DNA of 64,000 nucleotides from Streptomyces goshikiensis (GTDB lineage Bacteria > Actinomycetota > Actinomycetes > Streptomycetales > Streptomycetaceae), in contig NZ_BMVE01000015.1 in assembly GCF_014650555.1 (NCBI RefSeq), forward strand, positions 62,001 to 126,000, given 5' to 3'. This document shows, in pieces, positions 7,034 to 17,036 of this stretch (positions are counted from its first letter, which is position 1; the number at the start of each line of letters is the position of its first letter). Under the pieces are notes generated by a model. That model did no database searches and was not told the DNA's origin. It was given only the letters and a program-made list of their open reading frames with translations. A program made the translations under genes and the position numbers.

Positions 7034-10000
7034 TCAGCCCTCCCGGCCGGTTCGGGTGAAGCCGGCGCCGATCAGCTCCGCGACGGTAGCCGCCAGGTGG
7101 GCCACATGCGGATCTTCCATGATCGTCAGGTGGTCTCCGGCGACACGGATGATCCGGATCTGCCCGCTGGTCATGGCGCTCCATCCGTTGCAAGCGTCCT
7201 GATGACGGGTTCGGGCGGCACGGTGCATGGCGGACAGCGCGACGGGCAGCGGCTCCGCGGCGCGGATCAGCGTGAGGTCCTGATCCTCGCGCGGGGGCCG
7301 GTAGGCCAGCGTCGCCTGCCAGTTCGCCCGGTAGACGCCGAAGAGACGGCGGATGACGGCCCCCGAGCTGCCGGCCGGCAGGACGCCCCGCTCGCTCGCG
7401 ACGCGGGCCATGAACGCGAACTTCTCCTCCGGCGAGCCGAGTCCGTCAGGCAGACCCCGCGCGGGTGACGCGCCGCCGTCCCGCAGCCAGAGCAACTCGT
7501 GGAAGAACCAGTCCAGCAGCCCGTCGTCGTCGTGCACGACGCGCGGCCCCTGGTCCAGGGCGGTGGTGTCCAGCACCAGCAGGGCCGCCTGCTCGCCCGC
7601 CGCCCGCAGCCGACGGGCGATCTCGAAGGCGACGAAGCCGCCGAAGGACCATCCGCCGATCGTATAAGGGCCGTGTGGCTGAGCCGTCCGCAGCGCGGTG
7701 AGGTAGCTGTCCGCCAGGTCCTCCACCGTGCGCAGCGCCGTGGTGCCGGGCTCCGCTCCGGCGGCCTGGAGCGCGTACAGGGGCTGGTCGTCCGGGAGAT
7801 GCCGGGCGAACCCGACGTAGCAGAGCACGTTGCCGCCCATCGGGTGGACCATGAACAGCGGCGGGCGAGTGCCCTGCGGGCGGATCGGGACCAAGGGGTC
7901 GAACGCGGCTCGCGCCCCGCCCTCGCGCAGCCGGGCCGCGAGTCCGGCGGGGGTGGGCGTCGCGATGAACTCCGACAGGGGGATGTGCACCCGGTAGCGC
8001 TGTTCGATCCGGACCACCAGCCGCATCACGGTCAAAGAGGTGCCGCCGAGGTCGAAGAGGCTGTCGTGCGCTCCCACCGAGTCCAGGCCCAGGACGTCCG
8101 CCAGCATCTCGGTCAGCGTCCGCTCGTAGGCGTCGCGCGGCGCGGCGGCCGGGGCGCGGCCGGGGGAGGCCAGCGGGGCGCCGCGCAGTGCGGCGTCGTC
8201 GCGTTTGCCACTGGGGGTCAGAGGCCACTGGGCGACCCATTGCAGGTGTGAGGGGACCATGTAGTCGGGCAAGGTGGCGCGCAACCGCTCACGGACCCCG
8301 GCCAGGTCCTCGTCCGTGCCCTCGCCGAGGAGGAACGCGGCGAGGAACACCTCGCCGTCCGTGCGCCGACGCGCCACGACCGCGGCGTCGCGCAGGCCCG
8401 GGTAACGCTCGGCCAGGCCGGTGACGGCCAGCTCCACCTCGGCCGGCTCCACGCGAAAGCCCCGTACCTTGACCTGCGCGTCGTCGCGTCCGAGGAAGAC
8501 CACGTCTCCACCGGGAAGCACCATGCCGACGTCGCCGGTGTAGTAGAGCCTGTGGTCCCCGTCCGCGAAGGGATGGGGGACGAAACGCTCCTTGGTCAGG
8601 TCCGGGCGCCCCTCGTAGCCGTCGGCCAGGCAGCCACCGCCCAGGTAGACATCGCCCCGCGCCCCGGCCGGCACCGGACGCATCCGCTTGTCCAGGACGT
8701 GCACCTCGGCCCCGTCGATCGCGCGGCCGATCGGCGGCAGCGCGGGGAAGGCAGCGGGGTCACCGGTCATGGTGTACGCGGTGACCACGTGGGTCTCCGT
8801 CGGACCGTACTGGTTCTCCAGCACCGCTCCCGGGACTCTGGCGCACAGCGCGCGGATCTCGGGAGTGACGCGCAACTGCTCACCGCAGGTGATCACCACC
8901 CTCAGGGCCCGCGGGGTGATGCCCAGCGTGCCTGAGGCTTCGGCCAGCTGGTGAAGGGCCACCGGGGGGAGGAAGGCCTGCTCCACGCGCTCGTGGTCGA
9001 GCAGGCGCAGCAGCGCGGCCATGTCGCGCCGCTCCGCGTCGCCGACCAGGCACAGGGTGCCGCCGAAGGACAGCGTGGAGAAGATCTCCTGGAAGGAGAT
9101 GTCGAAGCTCAACGGTGCGTACTGGAGCGTGACCCCGCCCGGCGCCGCGCTGGGCGCCCCGGCCTGCCAGGCCACCAGGGCGGCCAGGGTGCGGTGCGGC
9201 ATGGCGACGCCCTTGGGGGTCCCGGTGGAGCCCGAGGTGAAGAGGACGTACGCGGTGCTCTCCCCGTCCGTCCCGCCCCTCGCCCGGCACACCGGCCCCG
9301 GCGCGGCCACCGACTCGGCGGGCAGCAGCAGCGCGGGGTCACCGGCGAGGTGGGCGTACGCGGCTTCGGCCACCACGCGGAAGGGCCGGGCCTGCTCGAC
9401 CATCGTGGCCAGCCGGGAAGGGGGGTAGCTGACGTCCATCGGGACGACCGCGCAACCGGCCCGCATGACACCCAGCAGCACCGCCATGGTCAGCGGGGAC
9501 CGGTTCATCGCGATCCCGATCCGGGCGTTCGCCGGGGCGCCGAGCGCGCCCAGCCGCCCCGCCACGTTCTCAACGGCCTCGGCGAGCCGGGCGTAGCTCC
9601 ACCGCTCCTCGCCCATCACCACGGCGATCGCGTCCGGGGTGCGCGCGGCCTGCTCGACGAAGCGCGCCACGACCGTAGGGCACTGCGCGGGCACGGCCGG
9701 GACGGGACGGGGGGCGAGGAACGCGAAGTCGGCCGCCTCGTGTGGCTGTTCCACCATGCGGCGCAGGATGCTCAGGTAGCCGGCCGCGAAGAGGTCGCCC
9801 TGCTCCGCCGGGAACGACGCACCGTCGCAGTCGATCCGCAGCCACATGCCGGAGCCGTCCGGTTCGGTGACGGCGTTCACCATGAGCCGGAAATCGTTCT
9901 CCTCCCAGCTGCGGAACTCCTTGAGGCGCAGACCGGGGAGCCCGAGGACGTGGGAGAGCTGGTGGAAGTGCACGTAGTTGAAGGCCGTGTCCAGGACGGC

Positions 10001-13000
10001 CCCACCGCGGTCCTCCTGAATGGCGCTCAGCGGGTAGCGGCGGTGGGGGTGGCCGTCCTGCTCCTGGCGGAAGCCTTCGCGCGCCACCTCCAGCCAGCTG
10101 TCCTGTGCGGTGTCCAGGCGTACCGGCACGGTGTTCAGGAACAGTCCGGCGCTGCGCTCGGCTCCGGCCAGTTCGGGCCGGACGTGGGTGATCAGGCCGG
10201 TGGTCACCTCACGGGTGCCGGCGAGCATGGCCAGCGTCAGGGCGTGCGCCGCGAAGAGTACGGACTTCACGGGAAGGGAGTGTTCGGACGCCAGGCGCCG
10301 GACCCGCTCGACGAGGTGTCCGGGCAGGTCGACCCGGCGCGAGGCCGGCTGGTGGCGGGTACCGGGCAGGTGGGGCGAGAACGCCTCGATGGGCAGAGGG
10401 CCGCAGCCGGCCAGCTTCTCCCGCCAATAGCGCTTGGCCTCCGGGGAACGCAGGGCGCTCCGCTCCAGCCGTACGTGGGCCGCCGGTGACGGAGGCGCCG
10501 TGTCCTCGACGGGGCCGATGTCCAGGCCGAGGCCGTGGGCGTAGTCCTGGAGCAGCTCCTGGAGGAGGGTGGCGACGCTGCCGCCGTCGAGGAGCGCGTG
10601 ATGGAAGCTGAGGATCAGATCGACGGTGGCGGGCCGCACATGGGCGCGGAACAGATACAGCGGCGGCCGCTCGAACACGTAGGGGTGGAGACGCCGTTCC
10701 TCTACGTGCGCGCGTACCTCGGCCTCGGCCGCCGCGCTGTCGAGCGGACGCAGGTCGACGACCTCCAGGCCGCCTTGCACCCTGGGGTGAACGACCTGCA
10801 ACGGGTCCGCGCCCGCCAGCTCGAAGGCCGTGCGCAGCGCCGGATGCCGCGCTGTCAGCCGGTTGAAGGCACGACGGAACCGCTCCTCGTCCCAGGGCAT
10901 CTCCAGGGTGTACCGGAAGACGTCCCGGTACCTGGCCGACGTTTCGTGCCTGCGGCTGTGGTACAGCAAGCCGAGCTGGATCCGGGTCAGCGGGTAGGCG
11001 TCCTCGGCATCCCGCAGGCGGGCCCGGTCGACATCGGCCACCAGGGCGAACGGGGCGAGGGCGGCCCCGGCCCCGGTCCCGGACGCGTCGCACTCCTCGG
11101 TGCGGGTGGCGAGGCCGGCCACCGTGGGGTTGCGCAGGAGGTCGGTGAGCGAGAAGCGCAGGCCCCGGGCCTCCGCTTCGGCACGCACCTTGAGCATCGT
11201 GATCGAGTCGCCGCCGAGCGCGGCGTAGTCGTCGTGGATCCCTACGACGTCATGGCCCAGGACACGGGCCCAGACCTCGGCCAGTACGGTCTCGGTCCGG
11301 TTGCGCGGCTGCCCGCCCGCGATGGCCTCCGGGGCGTCGTGCGGTGGTGGCAGCGCGTCGTGGTCGGCCTTGCCGTTGGCGGTCAGTGGAACGCCGTCGA
11401 TCCGGGTGAAGGAGGCCGGAACCATGAACGCCGGCAGCGTCCGACCGAGCCGTTCGCGCAACAGCGCCGTGTCGATCGGGGCCTCGGCGACGTAGTAGCC
11501 GGCCAGGACGGCTCCACGGTCGGGGGTGGTACGGCCCACCACGATGGCGTCCCGTACGCCGGGGACGGCACGCAGGGCGGTGGCCACCTCGGCGGGTTCG
11601 ACGCGGTTGCCCCGGATCTTGACCTGGCCGTCGATCCGTCCGAGGTACTCCAGGGTGCCGTCGGCGAGCCACCGCGCCAGGTCCCCGCTGCGGTAGAGCC
11701 GGCCGCCCGGCACGAACGGGTCGGCGGCGAACTTCTCGGCGGTCAGCTCCGGGCGGTCGAGATACCCGCGGGCGAGGCCTACTCCGCCGATGCACAGCTC
11801 CCCGGCGACACCGACGGGCTGCGGCAGGTCGCCGGCGCCCAGTACGTACAGCCTGATGTTGTCGATCGGCCGGCCGATGGGCACCCGCGTGATGGTGTGG
11901 GCGGGGTCGTCCGGGCACTCGTAGGACGAGACGTCGACCGTGGCCTCGGTCGGGCCGTACAGGTTCACGAGCCGTACGGGCGGCTCCGCGCCGCTCCCAC
12001 GGAGGCACCGCTCGACCAGGCGGTTGAACTGCTCCACGCGGGCGACGGGCAGGGCCTCACCGCTGCAGAAGACGTGCCGCAGGGTCCGGATGGCCTCGCG
12101 GGCCGGCGCCGGATCCTCCTCCAACAGGTCGAGGAACGGGCCGAGCATGGAGGGTACGAAATGCACGGCGGTGACCCGGTGCTCGCCGATCGCCCGCAGG
12201 ACCTCGCGCGGGTCCCTCTGGGCGCCGGGCGGCAGCAGGGCCACGGCCGCGCCCTCGACGGCCCACCAGAACAACTCCCATACGGAGACGTCGAAGGAGA
12301 CCGGCGTCTTCTGCAGGAGGACGTCCCGTTCTCCGAGCGGGTAGCTGCGCTGCATCCACGCGAGGCGGTTCACCACGCTGTGGTGCTCGACCATGACGCC
12401 CTTGGGCTGTCCGGTCGAGCCGGAGGTGTAGATGACGTACGCGACGTCACGGGAGGTGGCGAGCGGCTCGACCGGGGCACCGCTGCCGGTCAGCAGGCCG
12501 CCGACGCGCCGCACCGCCGTATCCCCGGGAAGGCCGGCGGGAGCGTCGTCATCGACGATCACCACCTTGGCACGGCTGTCGCGCAGCAGGAACCGCACCC
12601 GCTCGGCCGGGTAGCCGGGGTCCACCGGTACGTAGGCGCCGCCGGACTTCAGGACGCCGAGCAGCGCGACCAGCAGCCGCGGCCCCCGCTCCATCATCAC
12701 CGCGACCCGGTCGTCCGGGCCGACTCCCTCCGCGCGCAGGGCACGCGCGACCCGGTTGGCCCGCTCGTCGAGTTCGGCGTAGGTCAGCGTGTCCCCGGCC
12801 GCCGCGATGACGGCGGTCCGGTCCGGCCGCAGGGCGGCCTGCGCCTCGAACAGCGCGTGGAGGGTGGCCCGATCCGCGTAGGGCACCTGCCGGCCGAGGG
12901 CACGCCCGGCGGTGAGGTCCTGGTACTCGGCGGGGGAGAGCATGGGGACGTCGGACACGGGCCGGTCCAACAGGTCCAGACCGTGCTCCAGGAGCGTCGT

Positions 13001-14230
13001 GAGGTGTCCCGCCACGGAGGCGATGGGAAGGTCCTCGTCGAAGACGTCACGCGCGTAGTCCAGGTCGACACGGACATCGGCCGTGTCGTCGAAGGCGGTG
13101 ACCAGGACGCCCAGCGCGTCCTGGTCGTGCGAGGGAGCCATCAGGGTGCCCCGCCGCACCACTCCCGGGACCTGCGGCCGGGACCAGTTCAGGTAGGAGA
13201 GCGTCACGTCGAAGAGTTGCCGTGGTCCCTGCGTCGCCGCGGGCGCTTCCCGCAGGATGTCTCCGAGAGCGAGTCGCTCATGACGCCGGAGTGCGCGCGT
13301 CGTGCCCTGGACCGCGGTGAGCAGTTCGCGAACGGTCAGCGTGCCGGGAGCCGCGACCCGTAGCGGCAGGGTGTTGGCGAACTGACCGAGCACGTCCCTG
13401 TGCCGCCCCGTCGGACGGTTGAGGAAGGGGACGCCGAGGACCACCTCCTCGCTCCTGTGCAGGCGTGTCAGGTACGCACCGAACATGGCCGCGACGTACG
13501 TGAACGGCCAGTAGCCCGCGGCGCGGACCCGGCCGATGAGGGCGCCGTCGATGACGAACGAGTGACGGCCGCGGCCGCCCGGACCGCCGTCCTTCCCACG
13601 GGTGAAGAGCGCGGGTGCCACGCCACCGAGGTACTCGCGGTAGAACGCACGGTCGCGGTCGCCGTCCGTCCCGCTGCGGTAGGCGGCGTCCTCCTCGACG
13701 AACGTCAGGTAGGAAGGCGCTGTCCGGGCGCTCGCCTGCGGATCGCCGTGCGGCGCCCGGGCGTACTCCCGGAGGATCTCGTGGCTCAGCCGGTCGAGGG
13801 TCCAGCCGTCGGCGACGATGTGGTGCGCCTTGATGTGCAGATGCGTGACATCGGGGCTCTCCACGAGGAGTACGGCTTCCACGAGGGGGCCGCTGCCGAG
13901 CGACAGGGCGCCCGCCAAGGACCCGCGCATCCACTCCGCACAGGCGGCGTCCGGCACGGGCTCGTGGGAGAGGTCGATCACCGGGACGGGAACACGGTCC
14001 TCGGCCACCCGTTGGAAGGGGACGCCGGCGCGCTCGGCGAGCCGCAGCCGGAACGCGTCATGGCGGTGCAGCACGCGCTCCGCGCAGACGGCGAGCCGCT
14101 CGTGGTCGACGCCCCCGTCCAGACGCTCGTGGAGAACGCAGTTGAACTGTGGTGACTCCGGAGCCTGGGAGCCGACGGACCATACGTCACGCTGATATGC
14201 CGTCAGGGGATACGGCATGTGGTGGTTCAT
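7034..14230 (-). CDS. Dimodular NRPS, C-A(Ser)-T-C-A(Pro-like)-T-TE
   Basis: About 2398 residues. Domains by residue: C1 1-440 (HHIVADG 138-144), A1 460-960 (TSGSTGQPKG about 600), T1 Ser in GGDSI about 1007, C2 1050-1490 (HHALLDG about 1213), A2 1520-2015, T2 GGTSL about 2064, TE from 2120 with GWSFGG about 2199 and GDHLTIM near the end. The A1 pocket reads D-V-W-H-F-S-L-V-D, a textbook serine code. A2 reads about D-I-Q-F-I-C-Q-V-V, nearest to proline codes (D-V-Q-[LF]-I-A-H-V-V). A C domain at the N-terminus implies N-acylation of serine. Ser-Pro with TE is the brabantamide/pyrrolizixenamide architecture. The ATG at 14230 is chosen; a TTG at 14236 overlapping the P450 stop is equally possible. 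Confidence 0.93.
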   Translation of the reverse strand: MNHHMPYPLTAYQRDVWSVGSQAPESPQFNCVLHERLDGGVDHERLAVCAERVLHRHDAFRLRLAERAGVPFQRVAEDRVPVPVIDLSHEPVPDAACAEWMRGSLAGALSLGSGPLVEAVLLVESPDVTHLHIKAHHIVADGWTLDRLSHEILREYARAPHGDPQASARTAPSYLTFVEEDAAYRSGTDGDRDRAFYREYLGGVAPALFTRGKDGGPGGRGRHSFVIDGALIGRVRAAGYWPFTYVAAMFGAYLTRLHRSEEVVLGVPFLNRPTGRHRDVLGQFANTLPLRVAAPGTLTVRELLTAVQGTTRALRRHERLALGDILREAPAATQGPRQLFDVTLSYLNWSRPQVPGVVRRGTLMAPSHDQDALGVLVTAFDDTADVRVDLDYARDVFDEDLPIASVAGHLTTLLEHGLDLLDRPVSDVPMLSPAEYQDLTAGRALGRQVPYADRATLHALFEAQAALRPDRTAVIAAAGDTLTYAELDERANRVARALRAEGVGPDDRVAVMMERGPRLLVALLGVLKSGGAYVPVDPGYPAERVRFLLRDSRAKVVIVDDDAPAGLPGDTAVRRVGGLLTGSGAPVEPLATSRDVAYVIYTSGSTGQPKGVMVEHHSVVNRLAWMQRSYPLGERDVLLQKTPVSFDVSVWELFWWAVEGAAVALLPPGAQRDPREVLRAIGEHRVTAVHFVPSMLGPFLDLLEEDPAPAREAIRTLRHVFCSGEALPVARVEQFNRLVERCLRGSGAEPPVRLVNLYGPTEATVDVSSYECPDDPAHTITRVPIGRPIDNIRLYVLGAGDLPQPVGVAGELCIGGVGLARGYLDRPELTAEKFAADPFVPGGRLYRSGDLARWLADGTLEYLGRIDGQVKIRGNRVEPAEVATALRAVPGVRDAIVVGRTTPDRGAVLAGYYVAEAPIDTALLRERLGRTLPAFMVPASFTRIDGVPLTANGKADHDALPPPHDAPEAIAGGQPRNRTETVLAEVWARVLGHDVVGIHDDYAALGGDSITMLKVRAEAEARGLRFSLTDLLRNPTVAGLATRTEECDASGTGAGAALAPFALVADVDRARLRDAEDAYPLTRIQLGLLYHSRRHETSARYRDVFRYTLEMPWDEERFRRAFNRLTARHPALRTAFELAGADPLQVVHPRVQGGLEVVDLRPLDSAAAEAEVRAHVEERRLHPYVFERPPLYLFRAHVRPATVDLILSFHHALLDGGSVATLLQELLQDYAHGLGLDIGPVEDTAPPSPAAHVRLERSALRSPEAKRYWREKLAGCGPLPIEAFSPHLPGTRHQPASRRVDLPGHLVERVRRLASEHSLPVKSVLFAAHALTLAMLAGTREVTTGLITHVRPELAGAERSAGLFLNTVPVRLDTAQDSWLEVAREGFRQEQDGHPHRRYPLSAIQEDRGGAVLDTAFNYVHFHQLSHVLGLPGLRLKEFRSWEENDFRLMVNAVTEPDGSGMWLRIDCDGASFPAEQGDLFAAGYLSILRRMVEQPHEAADFAFLAPRPVPAVPAQCPTVVARFVEQAARTPDAIAVVMGEERWSYARLAEAVENVAGRLGALGAPANARIGIAMNRSPLTMAVLLGVMRAGCAVVPMDVSYPPSRLATMVEQARPFRVVAEAAYAHLAGDPALLLPAESVAAPGPVCRARGGTDGESTAYVLFTSGSTGTPKGVAMPHRTLAALVAWQAGAPSAAPGGVTLQYAPLSFDISFQEIFSTLSFGGTLCLVGDAERRDMAALLRLLDHERVEQAFLPPVALHQLAEASGTLGITPRALRVVITCGEQLRVTPEIRALCARVPGAVLENQYGPTETHVVTAYTMTGDPAAFPALPPIGRAIDGAEVHVLDKRMRPVPAGARGDVYLGGGCLADGYEGRPDLTKERFVPHPFADGDHRLYYTGDVGMVLPGGDVVFLGRDDAQVKVRGFRVEPAEVELAVTGLAERYPGLRDAAVVARRRTDGEVFLAAFLLGEGTDEDLAGVRERLRATLPDYMVPSHLQWVAQWPLTPSGKRDDAALRGAPLASPGRAPAAAPRDAYERTLTEMLADVLGLDSVGAHDSLFDLGGTSLTVMRLVVRIEQRYRVHIPLSEFIATPTPAGLAARLREGGARAAFDPLVPIRPQGTRPPLFMVHPMGGNVLCYVGFARHLPDDQPLYALQAAGAEPGTTALRTVEDLADSYLTALRTAQPHGPYTIGGWSFGGFVAFEIARRLRAAGEQAALLVLDTTALDQGPRVVHDDDGLLDWFFHELLWLRDGGASPARGLPDGLGSPEEKFAFMARVASERGVLPAGSSGAVIRRLFGVYRANWQATLAYRPPREDQDLTLIRAAEPLPVALSAMHRAARTRHQDACNGWSAMTSGQIRIIRVAGDHLTIMEDPHVAHLAATVAELIGAGFTRTGREG

Positions 14231-14232
14231 GT

Positions 14233-15495
14233 TCAACTGTTGAGGTTTCCTTCGAGCCGTACAGGGATCTCTCGGTGCCCGTTGAAGATGAGGGAAGGCA
14301 GCGGAGACAGACAGTCGGGTCCGACGGCCAGTTCGAGGGCGGGGAACCGGGAGAAGAGCGCGGACAACCCGATGCGGCCTTCGAGACGGGCGAGTTCGGC
14401 GCCCAGGCAGTAGGTCGGGCCGTGGCTGAACGCCAGGTGTTCACGGGCGGTGGCGCGGGTGATGTCGAAGAGGTCGGCGTCCTCGCCGTGGACCCCGGGG
14501 TCGCGGCCGACCGCGGCGTAGTTGATGACGAGGGCCTCGCCCCGCGAGAACGTCAGCCCGGTCGCTTCGTCGTACAGGTCCTCGGTGGGGAAGCGCATCA
14601 TGAAGTTGGCCACCGGAGCCTGGTGGCGCAGGGTTTCCTCCACGACCTGGTCCCAGCCGACACGGCCCGACAAGGCCAGGTCCAGCTGGGCCGGGCGCGT
14701 GAGCAGGTTGACCACGGCGTGGTCCAGCAGGTTCGCCGTGGTCCCGTAGCCGGCGCCGAGCACCATCCAGATGTTGTCGGCCACCTCCCGCTCACTGAGA
14801 CGGCCCTGGCGGTGGGCGTCGACCAAGGCACTGGCGATGTCGTCGCCGGGACGTTCGGTCTTGATCACGAGTAGGTCCGCGAGGAGCCGCGCGGCCTCGG
14901 CTGCCGTGGCGTCGGCCTGCTCGACGGTCAGATCCGTGGTGAAGACCGTGTCGTTGACGGTCTGGAACCTGTCGTGCATCACCTCCGGCAGGCCGACCAG
15001 TGTGGTGACCGTCAGCCAGGGCAGCCGTGAGGCGAAGTGCTCGCGCAGGTCCACCACTCCGCCGGGAGCGGCGGCGGCCGCATCCGCGAGATCGTCCAGC
15101 AGCACGGCGGTGGTCTTCTCGATCCACGGTGCGAGCGCCCGCACGCGGCGGGCGGTGAACGCGGGGACCAGGGGATGGCGCAGTCGGCTGTGGTCGGGCC
15201 CGTAGGCGGTCTGGACGGTGCGGATGTCGACCCAGATCCGCAGCGGCCAGTCGGCGGGAAGGTCACCGCTCAGGAAGGCGGGCCAGTGCCGGTGGGCGTC
15301 CTTGGAGACGCGGGGGTGGATCAACAGCCGCCGGACGAGCCCCGGGTCGGTGACCGACCATGCCGGTACACCACCGGGCAGCTCGACCCGGGTGGCGGGC
15401 CCCAGCGCACGCAGCGCCGCGGCCTCGCCGTGGATGTCCGCGGCGCCGCCGTCCAGGCGGTAGGGGCAGCGGTTCGGGGAGGAAACGGAGGACAT
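14233..15495 (-). CDS. Cytochrome P450
   Basis: A 420-residue soluble bacterial P450 (CYP107/105-like length). Visible motifs: I-helix LGAGYGTTANLLDH with the acid/Thr pair altered to Tyr-Gly-Thr-Thr, ETLR of the K helix, and heme loop FSHGPTYCLGAELAR with Cys about 363. It lies 32 bases after the methyltransferase stop and abuts the NRPS start, so all three are cotranscribed. Probably hydroxylates or desaturates the NRPS product. The missing acidic residue before the I-helix Thr is a mild oddity. Confidence 0.92.
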   Translation of the reverse strand: MSSVSSPNRCPYRLDGGAADIHGEAAALRALGPATRVELPGGVPAWSVTDPGLVRRLLIHPRVSKDAHRHWPAFLSGDLPADWPLRIWVDIRTVQTAYGPDHSRLRHPLVPAFTARRVRALAPWIEKTTAVLLDDLADAAAAAPGGVVDLREHFASRLPWLTVTTLVGLPEVMHDRFQTVNDTVFTTDLTVEQADATAAEAARLLADLLVIKTERPGDDIASALVDAHRQGRLSEREVADNIWMVLGAGYGTTANLLDHAVVNLLTRPAQLDLALSGRVGWDQVVEETLRHQAPVANFMMRFPTEDLYDEATGLTFSRGEALVINYAAVGRDPGVHGEDADLFDITRATAREHLAFSHGPTYCLGAELARLEGRIGLSALFSRFPALELAVGPDCLSPLPSLIFNGHREIPVRLEGNLNS

Positions 15496-15527
15496 GGGCG
15501 TACGACCTCGGAGGCGCCGGTCGGGAC

Positions 15528-16352
15528 TCAAGGGCGAACGGCGGTCAGGAGTCCGTACCGCAGCTGGGGGACCGCACCGAAGAACCACTCGCCGAGGTCG
15601 GCCGCGGTTTCCATTTCGCGCGCCTCCTGGCCGTCGAGCTCGCGTGCCGCCTTCCGCCAGCCGTCGATCATGCTGTCGTAGCAGCGCCGGACGTTCTCGG
15701 TGGTGTCGGTGTAGTCCACCACCTCCAGGCCGGCCTCCCGCAGCAGCGTCCGGTATCCGTCGGTGCTCAGCGAGAACTTGAAGAACGCGTACGCGTCGGC
15801 CATGCGCGCGGTGTCCGGGGCGGTCAGCTCGCCTTCGAGGCTGTGCTCGGCGATGACCAGCCGCCCACCAGGACGCAGGACCCGTGCGACGTGGCCGATG
15901 GCCGCCACCTTGTCCTTCATGTGCATCAATGACTCGATGGCGTACGCACCGTCGAACGACGCGTCCGGGAAGGACAGTTCCATGGCATCGGCCAGCTGGA
16001 ACGTAGCCTGTCCGCGAAGGTCCGGCGGCAGCGGCCGGCTGTTGGCCAGTTCGACCTGGTAGTCGCTGACACTGACACCGGTGATCCGCACGGCGTGGTG
16101 CGCGACGATGCGCATCGCCGTACTCCCGTGTCCACAGCCAACGTCGAGCAGGTGCTGGCCGTCCTCGGGGGCGAGGCGTGCGGCGACGAGGTCCGTCAGC
16201 CGGTCGGTCGCCACGTGCATGGGGCTGTCGTCCGCTTCGTCGTCCCAGTAGCCGACGTGGATGTTTCCGCCGAGCGCGTGGTCGTACACATCCGTGTGGC
16301 GGTTGTAGAAGGTTCCCACTTCGCCGGAGGTGGGAGGGTTTTGCGTCAGCAT
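15528..16352 (-). CDS. SAM-dependent small-molecule methyltransferase
   Basis: A 274-residue class I methyltransferase. Motif I is LLDVGCGHGSTAMRI, followed by ADAMELSFPDASFDGAYAIESLMHM and VLRPGGRLVIAE. The N-terminal FYNRHTDVYDHALGGNIHVGYW segment is typical of the RebM/UbiE-like antibiotic methyltransferases that act on O, N or C of natural products. The ATG at 16352 has GAAGGG seven bases upstream. It is the first gene of the tight series methyltransferase-P450-NRPS-monooxygenase. Confidence 0.85.
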   Translation of the reverse strand: MLTQNPPTSGEVGTFYNRHTDVYDHALGGNIHVGYWDDEADDSPMHVATDRLTDLVAARLAPEDGQHLLDVGCGHGSTAMRIVAHHAVRITGVSVSDYQVELANSRPLPPDLRGQATFQLADAMELSFPDASFDGAYAIESLMHMKDKVAAIGHVARVLRPGGRLVIAEHSLEGELTAPDTARMADAYAFFKFSLSTDGYRTLLREAGLEVVDYTDTTENVRRCYDSMIDGWRKAARELDGQEAREMETAADLGEWFFGAVPQLRYGLLTAVRP

Positions 16353-16484
16353 GAAATGGCCCTTCACAGAATGAATTAGGGGTAAGTATGTGAAATGAGT
16401 AAGGCAGAGCGGTTGAATGTCAAGGTGGTACTGCAACCGCACTTTCCGAGAGCGCGATTGCAGCACCAGATCAAGCGGATCCGC
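16353..16484 (-). promoter_or_regulatory. Probable promoter of the NRPS operon
   Basis: A 132-base gap between the EF-hand gene and the methyltransferase. It is distinctly AT-richer than its surroundings (16370-16400 holds AATGAATTAGGGGTAAG). As the first large gap upstream of the leftward biosynthetic genes it probably carries their promoter; exact -35/-10 boxes were not assigned. Confidence 0.4.
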
Positions 16485-17036
16485 TCACACGCGCCCGAAG
16501 AACAGGCTGCCCGGTGCCTCCGGGTCGTTCGAGAGGAAGTGCTCGCGCACCGCACGGATGAACTCGTGGCGCGAGATCGAGCCGTCTCCGTCGGTGTCCA
16601 GCTTGGTGAACATGTCCATCGCGTCGGGCGCGTCGCTCTTCCACACGTCCCTCAGGAACCGAGCGAACTCGTCCTTGCTGATCTCGTTGTCGCCGTCGAC
16701 GTCGATGACGTCGAAGATCGCGTGGCCGCCACCCTCAGTCACGTTGAGGCGGCTGGTGTCGATCACCGCGAGGCGGTTGGCCGTGATGAACTGGTCCTTC
16801 GTGAGCCGGTCCCCGTCGACGCCCGCGTGACGGAGGAGCTCCAGCCAGTAGATCTGGCAGAAGGTCTGGAGTGCCCTGGCCCGGCGGTCGTCCTTGGCGA
16901 GCTTGTACGCCTTGATGTAGCGGTCGGCGAGCTGCTGATAGTCCGTCCAATCCAGGTACCCGTCCTGGTTGGCGTCCATGGTCTCGAACGTGCGTTCCAG
17001 CTTGATGGTGATGACGTCCGGCGCCGCAGCGGTCAC
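16485..17036 (-). CDS. Calerythrin-like EF-hand calcium-binding protein
   Basis: A 183-residue cytosolic calcium-binding protein. Three canonical EF loops are visible: residues 21-32 (DANQDGYLDWTD), 112-123 (DVDGDNEISKDE) and 147-158 (DTDGDGSISRHE). A degenerate second loop lies near 72-83 (GVDGDRLTKDQF). This four-hand layout with one weak site is that of calerythrin and sarcoplasmic calcium-binding proteins. The GTG at 17036 follows AAGGAGGA. Its place directly upstream of the biosynthetic operon is unusual; it may be a regulatory or buffering neighbour rather than an enzyme of the pathway. Confidence 0.9.
   Translation of the reverse strand: MTAAAPDVITIKLERTFETMDANQDGYLDWTDYQQLADRYIKAYKLAKDDRRARALQTFCQIYWLELLRHAGVDGDRLTKDQFITANRLAVIDTSRLNVTEGGGHAIFDVIDVDGDNEISKDEFARFLRDVWKSDAPDAMDMFTKLDTDGDGSISRHEFIRAVREHFLSNDPEAPGSLFFGRV

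Noticed and set aside
10535..13363. 942-codon frame on the plus strand opposite the NRPS
   Set aside because: Low-complexity shadow of the real NRPS frame; no domain and wrong codon pattern.
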